Of a DNA stretch of 64,000 nt, positions 46,700-58,741 are shown piece by piece. The DNA is from Blastomussa wellsi (taxonomy: Eukaryota; Cnidaria; Anthozoa; Scleractinia; Plerogyridae): positions 8,466,840 through 8,530,839 of the forward strand of contig OX393561.1 in assembly GCA_947652115.1 (NCBI GenBank). The letters run 5' to 3'. Numbering within the stretch: position 1 is the stretch's first letter; each line of letters starts with the position of its first letter. The notes beneath the pieces are model-generated. The model was not told the origin of the DNA, made no database searches, and saw nothing but the letters and a program-made list of their open reading frames with translations. The position numbers were made by a program, and so were the translations under genes.

Positions 46700-47690
46700 G
46701 GAACAATTTACAGATCTTAACAGACTTTCATATTTTGGCGCCTGAATTTTCTGCCAGGCAACTCATCAGTGAGGAACTGGAACTAGCTTTTTTGCCCCTT
46801 CGCACGAAATCCATTGGCTCAAGATGGCGTCAAATGGCCACTTAATTCTTCAGTTTTACAGCAGTTTGGGAAGTATCTTGCTCGCCTCGTGTAACTCTTT
46901 TTACGAAAGATTTCGAACCATCAAACTCTGCTGTATACGTGACGAGGTCATGTAAAGTGACCTGTTCGAGGGTTTGTCTTCAAATCACCGATGACGAAGT
47001 TTTACTATTTTAGAGACAATGTATGAAGAAAGAGCGTAGAAGAAGTGTAAGATAAGAGGCATCTCGGGAAGTAAGTAGAATAATGTTTTTTTAATTGTTC
47101 TCAAGTTAGATGCATTGCAAAATCGACCTAGAACTTATATCGAAGTCGAGCTAAGGTATCCGTAAGCTCGTAATTGTTTTGTCCCCGATTACTGGCCGAT
47201 TTCTAGCAAGGCCTTGGAACTTCTTGATTATGAGTTTCCTTATCTGTGTCATACCCCCTTAACCAGAGCTCCAATTGGTTTACCGAGTACAAAATGATTA
47301 CTTAAGACCCTTGTTGTTGCTGTCACTCGGAATATTTTTGCGGTTGATTAGCCGCTCCCATAATTTAAGGAACTTTTGCTTCGGCTTCGGCTTTATTACA
47401 CACCTACAATAATAAAAAGCATTTGGACCAGCCATCAGAAGTTTTATTTAAACATAAATATTTTTTTTTCTAATAAAAGTTAGCAATGAATAAAACGAAA
47501 TAATGAGTCTGGGCGATCGAAAACCTATGTGAAACACTCCTTCACCGGGTTGTACACTTCCAGAAATTCGAGATCAGTTGCTGAAAAACACTTGCAAAAA
47601 ACTCGCGATCTGTAGTTATGCCTCATCATTAGAACAGCCAAAGGCGGCACAGTGGGTCACCTCCACCCATATATGTTTAGCGATAAATTT
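46700..47690. other. No gene recognised
   Basis: A/T-rich intergenic sequence. A 29-bp stretch near 47594-47622 is the reverse complement of 51463-51491 (GAGGCATAACTACAGATCGC), showing dispersed repeat content. Confidence 0.5.
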
Positions 47691-47807
47691 AACAAATAGA
47701 CGTGAGCAGCGGCGGCCTTGTGAACCAACACCAAATTTTAAAATGTGATGAAGAAATTTCGTGGTCGATTACAGGACCGTACCACAACAAGCTCACGTCT
47801 ATTTGTT
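47691..47807. mobile_element. Short palindromic MITE-like element (AACAAATAGACGTGAGC ends)
   Basis: The ends are inverted copies of AACAAATAGACGTGAGC. A one-sided copy occurs at 54556-54617, with the same order of internal words (GTTGTGGTAC, CGAATTTCTTCATCAC). Confidence 0.7.
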
Positions 47808-50780
47808 TTTTACTATAACAAAACAAAGCCAAGATGATTACACGAAGACTTGCTTTCACGATTCAAGTAAAAGTGCGAGCGAACCGATTCGAAACTTACA
47901 GAATCACAAACTTCAAATTTCATTAAGTAACTCAAAGCCAAACTGTAGAAACAGAATTTTAACAACTAAACTTTATTCCATTCGGAAATTCTCGGAAACC
48001 AGATGAATTAATACAAAGTTCTGTCCACTCGCTGTGCCTCGGCAGCACACGGCAAAACTAAACGATCCCTTCGACAAGTTTCACGTCAAACTTTGGAGTT
48101 TTCCCTTCACAGATCAATTTAATCCCATATCCATATTCATCTTGAAAACGAATTTGATGATTTCCCCTTTAAAGGAGTCCCTCTGGATGCAATTTGTTGC
48201 TTATTTCTGAGAACTAACAGCACCAAAACTGTAAACAGTTTTAGCGATTGAAGCTGTTTTGAAAGTTTTTAACGCGCGTGCAACATGGAACCCAGGCTTT
48301 CGCTCTTTTGTGTTTCGATGAATATTCAGACCGCGAACGTTAGCCAATGAGCGCGCGAGAATTTCTGCATTTATGGCAAAAAATAAAATATCCACAAGTT
48401 TTCAACACCACGAGCGAGCTGAACGAGGATATGCCCCCTTTTAGCCCATAATCCTTTGTGAAATCAATTTATTCATCAATATGGAGTCCAGTATCCGTAA
48501 AACGGGCTATGACGGCGAAGTAGACTTAAAACAAAAAACGATTTATTATGGTAAGACAATTTAGGCAAGGGAAATTAAAGCAATGAAATTCGAGCGTTTC
48601 GAAACGGTGAGCTGAACAATATTTGCTGTTTTTACCCGACGCCATTGCTAAAATTAGGTCAGTCGCGGCATCAAGCAAATGAAATTCATAAAAAATATAT
48701 CTTTTTTGCGACATTTGAAAAAACTAAGGTGTTTTCATTTACTTTTGAATCAAAATGCATTTGTTACGCAGCCCAAGGTTACGCAGCCAAAGTACTACGC
48801 AATGAATCCAGCAAGATAATCGTCGAAAATTCAGAACTTTTAATACAAGACATTGAGATGCATATCCAGATTACCATTCTACACTCATTAATTAATTAAT
48901 CCAGTTCCAGTTCAGCTAATCCAGATTCAACTAGTTCTAAAGATCAGATAGTCCAGCTTTTCTACAAATATTAAAATGAAACAGGTAAATATGGTAATCG
49001 AAGAAGCGAAATCGTACAAACATGACCCTTACTGAATGTTTCATTTAAGGCATTTAAGTGTCCAAAGTTCTTCCAACAAACAACATGGCGAATCCAAGAT
49101 TCAAAGACAACGCACATGTTTCATGTCACGTGATAAAAATACAATGCGTCACATACAGGTCCGCATAACAAACACAATGGCAGCTACAGCATTCATGGGC
49201 AAAGTTTAAAGGAAATTTCGTGATTTGCCCCAAATGCAGCGAACCGTTCTTAGAGAGACTACCACTTAAATAATTCTCAACTATGGCTGCTATATGGGAC
49301 AAAAATTTGCCACCCTCGTTTCCATGCTTATATGGATCCCAGGTGGGTGCATAGCTAATATTGCTCAGTATGAATTCTACTATCTCTGTGCCAAATTTGG
49401 TGCTTTTACCATGAAAAAAGCTAAAAGACGTCATAGCTTGTAAAAGCTAACTGCATGCAGACACCAGCTTGTTAATGCTAATAGCTTTGCCTTCTTTGTA
49501 CAGTAAATGGACGATTTAAGCTTTATTGTTAGAGCGCAAACCAAACGTCATAGGTATTTGTATAGAAGATTTGGAATCAGAATCAATGGGAATATATTGC
49601 GTAACCTGTTAACGTCACGAGTTCGTGATAAAATGAGGACTCCTCGCCATCATCGCAGTGCAAGTGTGTTAATGGCCATCTTTAAGTGGTGCTTTTCATT
49701 TAGCAGCATAACTCTCTCGAAAAATGGTTCTAAGCGACTAAGAGACTGACAGGTTGGCAGTTTAACACCAACTTCTTTAAATGTAAGATGACGCGATTAT
49801 ATATTTTGTTTCACTTTGTCTTTTTTTACTTCCATGGACTCAAAATCAGGAACTTGGTTGACTAAGTTTGCTTACTGTTTCCATTTTTCCAAGAGAAACT
49901 AAGAGACATGACACACATGAATTCTGTCGCTTCACAGAGCCTGCTCGATCAAAGAAGGTCAGCTTGCGTGCCAGTGAAGTAGTTTTATCCGTCGACGCAG
50001 TCATTTAATGCACGACGTCTGCGCGGAGGCAACATCAAGGTGCCGTCGTCTATCTTGATTAACTTTCAATGAAAAATGCCAAATAGTTAACCACCTTCTA
50101 TTTTTATTTTCCATCTATTCATATTAAAATCTTTTTTTTCTTTCCCGTGTTAACATGGGCATAACATATTTTGTTTCTAGCTATCGCAAAAAGGACGCTG
50201 TCTTCTTTCTTTTACATTCGTGACTTGATCTCACGTTATTATTTGGCTCAAGTACTTCAAAAGTAAGCACGTGTATCACTTGAAAATGAACTTTTATCAA
50301 ATAGTAATTAGAAGACACGGAGGAAACTTTCGCAAGCCGCTGCGAAGACAGCGAGTTTTTATTTGTAATAATTATAATATTTAGCCTTATCAAGAAACAC
50401 AACATGAAGAAAGAAATGTATGCAAGTAATAATATAAGACAAAAGTTCCTTGTCACCAAGCACCCGTTGACGAATGTCTATTAACATTTTTTATGCAAGC
50501 CAAATAATATAAACACCATGCTAGCATCATAGTATAATTAATAGAGCAAGATGAATGAACAAGCACTTACAGTATATTACGTTGTCTTATCACGCGATAG
50601 CGTCACGAGTCCACGATCAAATACTGAGCTCTTTGCAGTGTGCCTGCGTTTACAGCCTACTTAAATAATTCTTTTTTTATAACCTCTCGAGAATGTCGTT
50701 TTAAAAGTGATTTAGATTGAAGCGACGATTTTCAAATGCTTTGGTTCATTTGCACTCCGTTTCGGGTATCATTTTCACGA
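47808..50780. other. No gene recognised
   Basis: Several open stretches of 60-100 codons occur on both strands, but none has a recognisable domain, splice pattern or conserved partner. No RNA gene was seen. Confidence 0.5.
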
Positions 50781-50784
50781 CCAA

Positions 50785-50792
50785 TATAAAAT
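50785..50792 (+). promoter_or_regulatory. TATA-like box upstream of secreted-peptide candidate 1
   Basis: TATAAAAT lies about 95 bp before the ATG at 50884. A similar A-rich word (TGAAATAAAAAGG) lies at a similar distance before the paralogue at 56259. Confidence 0.45.
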
Positions 50793-50883
50793 AAAAGGGT
50801 TTTGCTTTTATTTCTAAATTTGTTAAGAAACGTTCGGTCGCAAGTCGCTGGGCAGCTCGGAAGATTAAGTTGATCAAGTTGAG

Positions 50884-53573
50884 ATGAAGAGAACACAGGT
50901 ATTGATAGTCTTTACTACCTTTCTTCTTTTAACGACGCTAATTGCTGAAGCTGAAAGTTTTGAAAGACAATTGGGAAGAAAGGTTTGTATTCATGAAACG
51001 TCAGTACTATACACCATTTAAACGAGCACTTTCACAGGGGTTTTGGTGTTTTCAGCTTCATTCTTTGCTAAAATCATTACCTGGTTCCTTTATCATTTCC
51101 AAAATGCTCCTCGGATGGACTAACAGGGAAATATCAAACGAATTGTGGCTCAGAGAGCAAACCATAATGAATTTCTGGTGATATTTTCAAGGAATGGCTC
51201 TAGAATTTGAAAAAAAAAACTGGCACGTTTTTTTCAAATTTCAATCCTCTTCCATCCTTGCCATCCTAAGTGACAGGCGGCAATAAACGGTTTCAGTGTA
51301 GTGATATAGTCCTAGGTAACTAAACTGCACCATTATTTTTGGGTTTCCATTGATGCAGGAACATATTTCAGCATTTTAAAATGACGTCAAATTACCGTGA
51401 CAGTGCACCTTTAAACTGCTTAACCTTTCATTTTATTCTTACCAACCAAATTGTGAGAAAAGAGGCATAACTACAGATCGCGAGTTTAAATCCTTGATTG
51501 GACAACAGTGCTGAAAGTTATTAAAACATGACCATTAGCAGTGACAACTTGTAAGCCTGAAGCAACCACGACAACTGTAAGAATAGGCCAACTTCAACAA
51601 ATTACGAGAATACCATGTTCTCCTAGTCCATGAAGTTGAATATTTTGCATGATTATTGGGCGCTTTTGTTCCGTTTCGTCAGAAACGAAGCGGTATTACT
51701 TTGGCTTCAGGGGTGAACTATTTACATAGCAGTTACTCTATCCAATCAGAGTTACGTTCGTACTTGGTAATGTAAAAATGTTCCAAGTAGACAAACAAAC
51801 TGTTGAACACATGTTGTTCATATCGTTAAAATTGTCGCCACGAGCCCAAAAAGGCATAAGAATGTGTCAGAAATTGAAAGTTCTTGCGACTGAACTGATA
51901 ATTCTACGATAGATGGAAACGATCTATTGAAGAAAAATGCAAAGATATTCCTTTGCGTGCTAAGTTGCAATGTCAATATTGTGGCAAATTGTAGTATCCT
52001 AAATTTTTGATCCTTGGGATTAACTATTCACATAGAAGTTACACTATTCAACCAGAGTAAAGTTCGTACTTGGCAAAAGATGTAAACATGTTCCTGCGGA
52101 AAAAAAAACACGTGAACGCGATGTAGCCTGCGTAACTGGCGGGAATGGTTTTATTTGGGCGGCAGAGCATGACCGAGAAGACTGCGCTGCGCCGTCGAAA
52201 CGAATCATTCGTGCTCGCAGCTACGCAGGCTAATCACAATGTTGCCCACACATCGCTAACCAAATATGTCATTCCGGAAAAGAAACACTACTTACGCGAT
52301 TACATGACAAATTTCAACCCGGGCTGAAATATAAGCCATAGAAAACAACCTCACTGCGCATGCTCACGTTGCCTTTTCAGTCCGGGCTGGCATTCCATTT
52401 CGATTACATGGACTTTCTGTGGATTTTTCAGCCCGTTTGAAATCCAGCCCGGGGCTAAACCTTCTCCATGTAATCGCCACTTTCATTTCAAGAGTATTTA
52501 TTTCAAAACCCGAGCTGAAATCTCAGCCCGGCTTACCGGGCTGAAATTCGCCATGTAATCACCCCCTAAGAAGGCTATGTTTATGTTTATGATTATGATT
52601 ATGATCTTTATGTCGCTAGTGGGAACTAAGCTAAACCAGAATTCGTTTTCTGATCTCCTTTTTCATTTCCAAAATGGGTAATAGAAAATAGCGCTGTGTA
52701 AAGCATCTATTTGAAGCTAGGAAACAATAGCAATATATATACAGTAAGAAGAACAATTTCGCATCACAAGACAGCAAGGCCTCAGTTATATGGTCTCGGG
52801 TACCCGAGACAACCCTCCCTCCCGAGACAACTTTACCGAGAGTTTAAATGACAAAAAATGTCCTTGTCAGCTGAGTTGATCCCTGTTTGATTATTCATAA
52901 AGTATTTTAATATTCAACTCACCAGTTATCCTTCTTACTTTGAATTTCTTTAGTTTATTCGGTCACTGGAGACCTTGATGGGTTAAATTCTATTTCTTTA
53001 GTGCATTTTTTTTTTGCTTAAAAACCTGAAATCCGGACAGTACGTGACACTCGGCACGTTAAGAGTTGTCCCGGGTAGGCGAGCCAAAGTGTTAAAATGA
53101 GAAAAAGTTGTCCCGCCTGCCGGGGTTACCCTACCTGCCGAGACGAGACAACTCGCCTACCCGAGTTGTCTCGGCCCCCGAGACAACTCGGGTAGGATCA
53201 TATAAACGGTTGACGGAATTTTTCAACATTTTAGTGAAAAGTCAGCTCGCCCAGGGTAACTCGGGGGATTGTTGTTTCCGGTACCCGAGACCATAAACAT
53301 GGGGCCTAAGTCTAATGTCGTCTTGCCTTAGAGGACCGGGTTCTAGAAAGTCTAAACACGACTGGAGTTTGTTTTGCAGCTCTGTCACTAAAAGAACCAA
53401 CACAAAGTGTACAGATTCATGTTGTTTGATTTTCCACTGCAGTTTGCAAAATACGCAAGATCTGCATAGGTTTTTGCTGCAAGGAAAAGGACAGCACCGG
53501 CTTATACGAGGATGTTGGTGACCAAAAGAGGACGACAAAGGAATTTATAGAAAAAGAAATGCAAACGTTATAA
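50884..53573 (+). CDS. Small secreted cysteine-containing peptide candidate 1 (two exons)
   Basis: Exon 1 (50884-50982, 33 codons) encodes a signal peptide with a hydrophobic core (FTTFLLLTTLIAEAES). It ends after a short basic-containing stretch at AAG/GTTTGT. A likely exon 2 (53460-53573, 37 codons plus TAA) has three cysteines in a CxxxCC pattern, then an acidic part with a KR dibasic site and a KEM ending, followed by a poly-A signal-like AATAAA (about 53625). Exon 2 resembles the exon at 59419 in its coding end and 3' untranslated region. The obvious acceptor (CTGCAG, 53442) gives an early stop in phase 0; the alternative CGCAAG at 53459 keeps the frame. The gene may therefore be real or recently broken. 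Function unknown; an antimicrobial, neuropeptide-like or venom-like role is possible but unsupported. Confidence 0.5.
51705..52095 (+). repeat. Pair of about 80-bp direct repeats
   Basis: 51705-51788 and 52013-52093 share AACTATTNACATAG, AGTTAC and GTTCGTACTTGG in the same order. They may be the ends of a degraded element in the intron of candidate 1. Confidence 0.55.
52298..52560. mobile_element. Palindromic MITE (GATTACATG ends, CAGCCCGG core)
   Basis: The ends are inverted copies: GATTACATGACAAATTTC at the left and GAAATTCGCCATGTAATC at the right. Inside, GGGCTGAAAT and AGCCCGG recur in both orientations, so the strand can fold on itself. No coding capacity. Confidence 0.75.
52789..53295. 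mobile_element. Palindromic MITE (TATGGTCTCGGGTACC ends)
   Basis: The left end TATGGTCTCGGGTACC and the right end GGTACCCGAGACCATA are inverted copies. The inside has many inverted CGAGACAACTCGG words. It shares TTGTCCCGGGTAGGCGAG with 58970-58990 in the larger element 57869-59243, so the two are related. Confidence 0.75.
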
Positions 53574-53749
53574 TGGTCGGACCATACTATAGATGCATGT
53601 GAGATGACAAATATTGAATGACGAAATAAACAGGATAATGCGTTGAGGGTAGCGTGTTGAAATGACTGATAGCAAATTAGCAATCCTTGTTACTGGATTT
53701 CACATATTCCTTGAAGCATTAGTTACTTAATAGACGATCTAAGGCTACG

Positions 53750-54620
53750 TCCACACTAATCCGGATAAATTTGGAAACGCAACGTTTTTTCTACGGATTG
53801 GCCTTTCGTCCACACTAAAACGAGTGACTCCAAGAACTCAGAAAGCTTCATTTTCAAGTCTCTGAAAGTAACCAGATTGTCAATAGGCCATTTCGGAGAT
53901 GCTGTTTTCCTCTGTTTCAAGACGAGTCTTGGTGCACAACTTTTCATATGAAAATGAGTTTACTCGCACGTCTTTTGTCCTGAAAATCAAACTCATTTCC
54001 ATTTGAAAGGTTGTGCATCAAGACTCGTTTTGGAACAGAGGTAGAAGGCAACTCGAAAATGGCTTATTTAGTCAGTATTAACCGGATAGGAGGTCTTTAT
54101 GGGAGAATCTTGGATGAGTGTGTGAATTCCGACCGAGCGCAGTGAGGTCTGGACTCATAACTAGGTCATGATTCTCCCATACATACCAAAGAAGGAAACG
54201 TATTTAAATTTGCTGAATGTAACCAGTTCGTACACACTGACATTTTGCTTAAAACGGCTGCTGTGATTGGCCTCCCTTTGTTAGATCCTAGCCAATCAAA
54301 TCATGTGTCCACAGAGCCACTTGTTCCCCGTGCACAGGCCCAGCCGGCCAAGAGGGACAAGCGGCTCTGGGGACGAGAATGATTTTACAGTGAAAATCAG
54401 ATTTTCCCGAGCCCAAAATACTAAAATGGTCTCATTTGATATTATATCCAGTGGCTCTGACATGTTCAGCAATGGCTGAAGAAAGATCCCTTTTAACAAG
54501 AGATTTCAAATGTTCTGTTTTCTTATCGTATAGCCTTCGTTTTGTTTTTGCCAATTAACAAATAGACGTGAGCTTGTTGTGGTACGTCCTCTAATCGACC
54601 ACGAATTTCTTCATCACCTT
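53750..54620. other. Dispersed repeat fragments
   Basis: It contains CTACGTCCACACTAATCCGG (53752), an inverted repeat TATGGGAGAATC / GATTCTCCCATA (about 54098-54183) and the one-sided MITE copy at 54556-54617. No gene recognised. Confidence 0.5.
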
Positions 54621-56258
54621 GTCAAATTTTGGGAAGCTTAGTTGATATTTCTTAGCTTTCACCACTTTTAGCATTTTTCTCCTTCTACTGCAAGGCAATA
54701 AAGCACGATTACAGCAAGTACTTATTAAAATATAATATATCAGGCGTGACAGTGTCCCTTTAAGCGGTCCTTGTATGGAAAGAAGGATTTGATGCAGCGC
54801 GTGTTCTGAAAAACGATCTTAAAGGGGCACAGTAAACACCCATAAAACACTGCAAAGTTCTAGACCTCTGGTTTTATCACGTAATATCTGAACGTCGAAA
54901 AGTTGCCGATTGAAAATAAATCAAATTTCTATATTGAAAGTTTGCTTTCAAACGTCTTACAGTAGCTAAATATGACACGAACATGACGAAAACAATTTTC
55001 TCGATAAATTGCTTTTGTTGGCAACCCATAGAGGCATATTTTCTCTGTTTGTTTTGTTATTATGATGGAACTTATGCAAAAATAAATGTTTTGTACGAAT
55101 TTTGCATTGAGCGATTTTATCTTGAGTGTCCAAAGCAACCCGTGTTTGCTTGGTTTTGTATTACTACTGTTTGCGACTGCAGCTAGGTTAATTTCTCAAC
55201 CAGCCTCATACACGCTCATACACGTTTTCTGACGTGGGATAGTTGTGGGGCAAGAAATTCGTGGTGTCTTTTGAAAAGAGTGATGAATCCATACGTATTT
55301 CTGAGCCCACATTATGTCTCCTGGCTTCATTAGCAGAAACCTCTGAATAACGAAAACAGCTGACGCCAGCTTGTTAATAATGTAGTTTCTCTGTTTTGTT
55401 TATTGTACAGTTAATGGGCAGTATTAATTACAGGCCAAACCAGGAAAGAAATTAATTGAGATATGTACTGCACAAACTATTTAGTAGATAAACCCCTTCA
55501 GGCGGCTGGCATTTTGGAGGATAATGTCTGAGGCTGAAAAATTGTCCGAAAAATGAACAGTTGGCCGACTTGAAGCAAAGCTTCGAGGGCAATTGTGAAA
55601 TGTTGAGGACAATCTTTCAGGCAAGGGCATTATCCCTCAATACACCAGTAAGACAGAAAGGGGTTTATTTGTTGTTTATTCCACGGGGGCGCGTTAGATA
55701 TGAGATGGTTGATAGCCAGCGAGCCCCTTTTCGCCGAGTGGACTATAACTACCTCATTTCCAGCAGGAGGAATATTTGTTTTATAGACACCCATAGAACT
55801 GCTATATCTGAGCTCCCCGACCTTATGATGTATTAGCTCATATACCATGATGGATAAGCCAATGAAAACTCTTGAACTGCATTATCTAATGATCCAGTTT
55901 TTAATAATTAAAAAAAGTATCGCTCGATGCCGTCACGAGCTGGCAGTAAAAATATGGAGATAATCCCAAAACAGGCGTAATAATACCATGGAAACTATGC
56001 TTAAGTGATTAGCCTCAATTGAGTCTCAAGCACAATTGTTTTAAAAGGTATTACGTTAAGTATGCTTAAGTGTGTGGCTTTATTCAGAATTGTTTTGAAA
56101 AGGTGTTTAAGTTAATGCGAGGGTTCAATTTTCCGCCTTTTTGCACAATAAGCTATCAATTTCACTGGCAACATGAAATAAAAAGGCTAATTTCAATTCA
56201 GGATTCACCAAAGAAACGAAAGTCGGTAACAAGGTACATCAAGTCGAACACGTTCGGC
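54620..56258. other. No gene recognised
   Basis: A/T-rich intergenic sequence with short open stretches that lack any recognisable motif. Confidence 0.5.
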
Positions 56259-58696
56259 ATGAAGAAAACAAGTGTACTGATAGCCTTTTTCCTTTTACCA
56301 GTGCTGGTTGATGAGAGTGAAAGCATCGGAAATATGGTTCCATCAGGAAAACGACAGTTGGATAAAAAGGTTTGTATTCATCCTCCAGCAGTATTACGCA
56401 GTAACATTATTAGTGAAATAAATTAACTGAGAAGTGTAAGGACTAACTTAAAAGCGGAGTTCTGTCGGTTTTTTTGTTCATAATGTGGTTCTTTATGATT
56501 TGTGAAAAAGAGCTTATTGAAAATACTAGCGTACACAATCAGTTAATGTCTCACTGAGCCAAAATAAATCAAATTCAATCCTCTACTCCAATCGCAATGA
56601 CCATGAAAAATTAAAATAATCCTGTCTTGTCATTGTGCCCGCGATATAATGAAAACCATTAGCAACTGGCTGCGGTGGATTTAAAGAACACGTGAACTCG
56701 ATGGGCTCTCAACCTGAGCCCGCAATATGGTCATGAGATACTGGTCAGGGGATATCTTTTTCTGACAGCTTTCAATTGACCATAACTAGGCTGGGAGGTC
56801 CGTATTGTGAAAAACTGTGACCGAGGTCTTGAAAATGCTGCCAGAGGCCTATTCTAACAGCATTTGTTTCAATAGACAGTTTGCCATTTTCGAAAGAGAA
56901 ACTCAGTGAACTGTATGTGTAATATGGCCGCGTGTGTACTCGAGTGTATGGCAAAATATACTGCGAGAATTAATTTCACATGGTAGAAAATTTAGTTCGG
57001 TTTTGGCAAAAAGTAGCATAGAAATACAGCCTTTGAAATGCTAACTGGAGTCTGGCGACTTGCAGTTAATCGCAATTAGCTTGAAAATCAGTGCGAATGA
57101 ACAAACAGCAATCGACAAACTACGGCCTTAATTCGGCTGTAAATAAAAACAATGAATACGCGCCTTTAGGAGAACTTCACGGTCGTTAATTCCACTGATA
57201 ATTTTTCCTTTCGGTTACAATGGTTGGTGAGCAACTGTATTGATTTTTTGAGAGCAAAACTATCATGAGCTCCTTCGTCTCGCCGCAAGATTTCTAAAGT
57301 TGAAAATTTAGGAGCGGTCCGTAACTCGGGGTCTGGATGGGAAAATCCGGACCGCTGGAGCGCGCGCGATTAGCCAATCAGATTGAAGGATTTAGATTTC
57401 CGGACCGCTCGCCCCGTCGCCGTCGTAGTCGTCATCGTCATCGTCGTCGTCATCATTATCATCATTATTATTTTATTAACGAGTATTTATACAGGATAAC
57501 CCTTCACTTCAGAAGTACTGTTATCAAAGGGGTCCTGTTTAAAAAAGGAAATAAAAATAGTCTTGCATTTCATTTTACATAAATCTTTGTCGGTTTTACG
57601 TAGAGCTACCGGTTTACCATTGTCAAGAATCACCTTATCTATATTAATAATTTTCCCTGGAATAACAGGCGTTTTTGGAATTGCTGATATCATTTGATAG
57701 AACTGAAGAAAGTTCGATTTAACCGTTACTATACTTGTTACAAAAGTCAGAATAGGTCATTACTGTGCCATTTTGTTTTCATAAATCTTGAACACTAACA
57801 ATATTGTTGTCATTAGTCTAAGCGATACGTATTCTGTTTGTTTTAGTCTTCTCGTTTCTAAATTAATGCCCTGTTTACAAGGAGGTAAGGTGACCCTAGT
57901 GCCAGGGTTACCCTAGCAAGAGCGGTAAAGATAGCCCGGGTTTACAAGCAAAAAATTACAGGTAGGGTGTACCAAGCATGATTTGGTTTTATCAACTGGG
58001 TTGATAATGTAAATTGGCCACCGTAAAGAGATTCAAGAGCTGACGTTTCGAGCGTTAGCCCTTCGTCGGAGCGAATCAAGGAATTGTGCGTCGTGTGTTT
58101 TTATATATAGAAAGATGGAGCTTCGCTATTGGCTGGTGCCTGGTAACGTGAAAACTTCGGAATAAATTAGTTGAATGAAAAGCGTTCGTTGATACCGTGA
58201 GGATTAAGAGTGCCGATTTGAAAAATAAATTTTTGTTCTAGAGTTTTACGGCTTTCCGTGTTTCCTTGGTGAAGGGAAAGGCCGCAGACTGCCATATGTT
58301 GCTTAAAATGATTTGGGAGTTTGAAGTGTCTCGCGACCGGTTTCGNNNNNNNNNNNNNNNNNNNNNNNNNNNNNNNNNNNNNNNNNNNNNNNNNNNNNNN
58401 NNNNNNNNNNNNNNNNNNNNNNNNNNNNNNNNNNNNNNNNNNNNNNNNNNNNNNNNNNNNNNNNNNNNNNNNNNNNNNNNNNNNNNNNNNNNNNNNNNNN
58501 NNNNNNNNNNNNNNNNNNNNNNNNNNNNNNNNNNNNNNNNNNNNNCCATCTTTCTGTATATAAAAACACACGACGCACAATTCCTTGATTCGCTCCGACG
58601 AAGGGCTAACGCTCGAAACGTCAGCTCTTGAATCTCTTTACGGTGGCCAATTGACATTATCAACCCAGTTGATAAAACCAAATCATATTGTTATAC

Positions 58697-58741
<45 letters not shown>

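Larger units (their letters stand above)
57975..58690 (-). mobile_element. Penelope-like retroelement fragment with inverted terminal pieces
   Basis: On the minus strand a coding end (58345-58167) is followed by a terminal segment to about 57975. The same terminal segment occurs in reverse orientation at 58546-58690, beyond the assembly gap. Both copies contain the hammerhead-like block CCGACGA...CGAAACGTC (58036-58075 and 58593-58627). Penelope-like elements are known for hammerhead motifs in their terminal repeats and for inverted 5' pieces. Here the core reads CCGACGA where an active hammerhead has CUGANGA, so self-cleavage is doubtful. Confidence 0.75.

Noticed and set aside
48201..50459. 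Assorted 60-100 codon open frames
   Set aside because: No domain, no conservation within the window and no gene structure.
58167..58681. Open frames running through 58346-58545
   Set aside because: They read through unknown bases; only the 58167-58345 end is interpretable.
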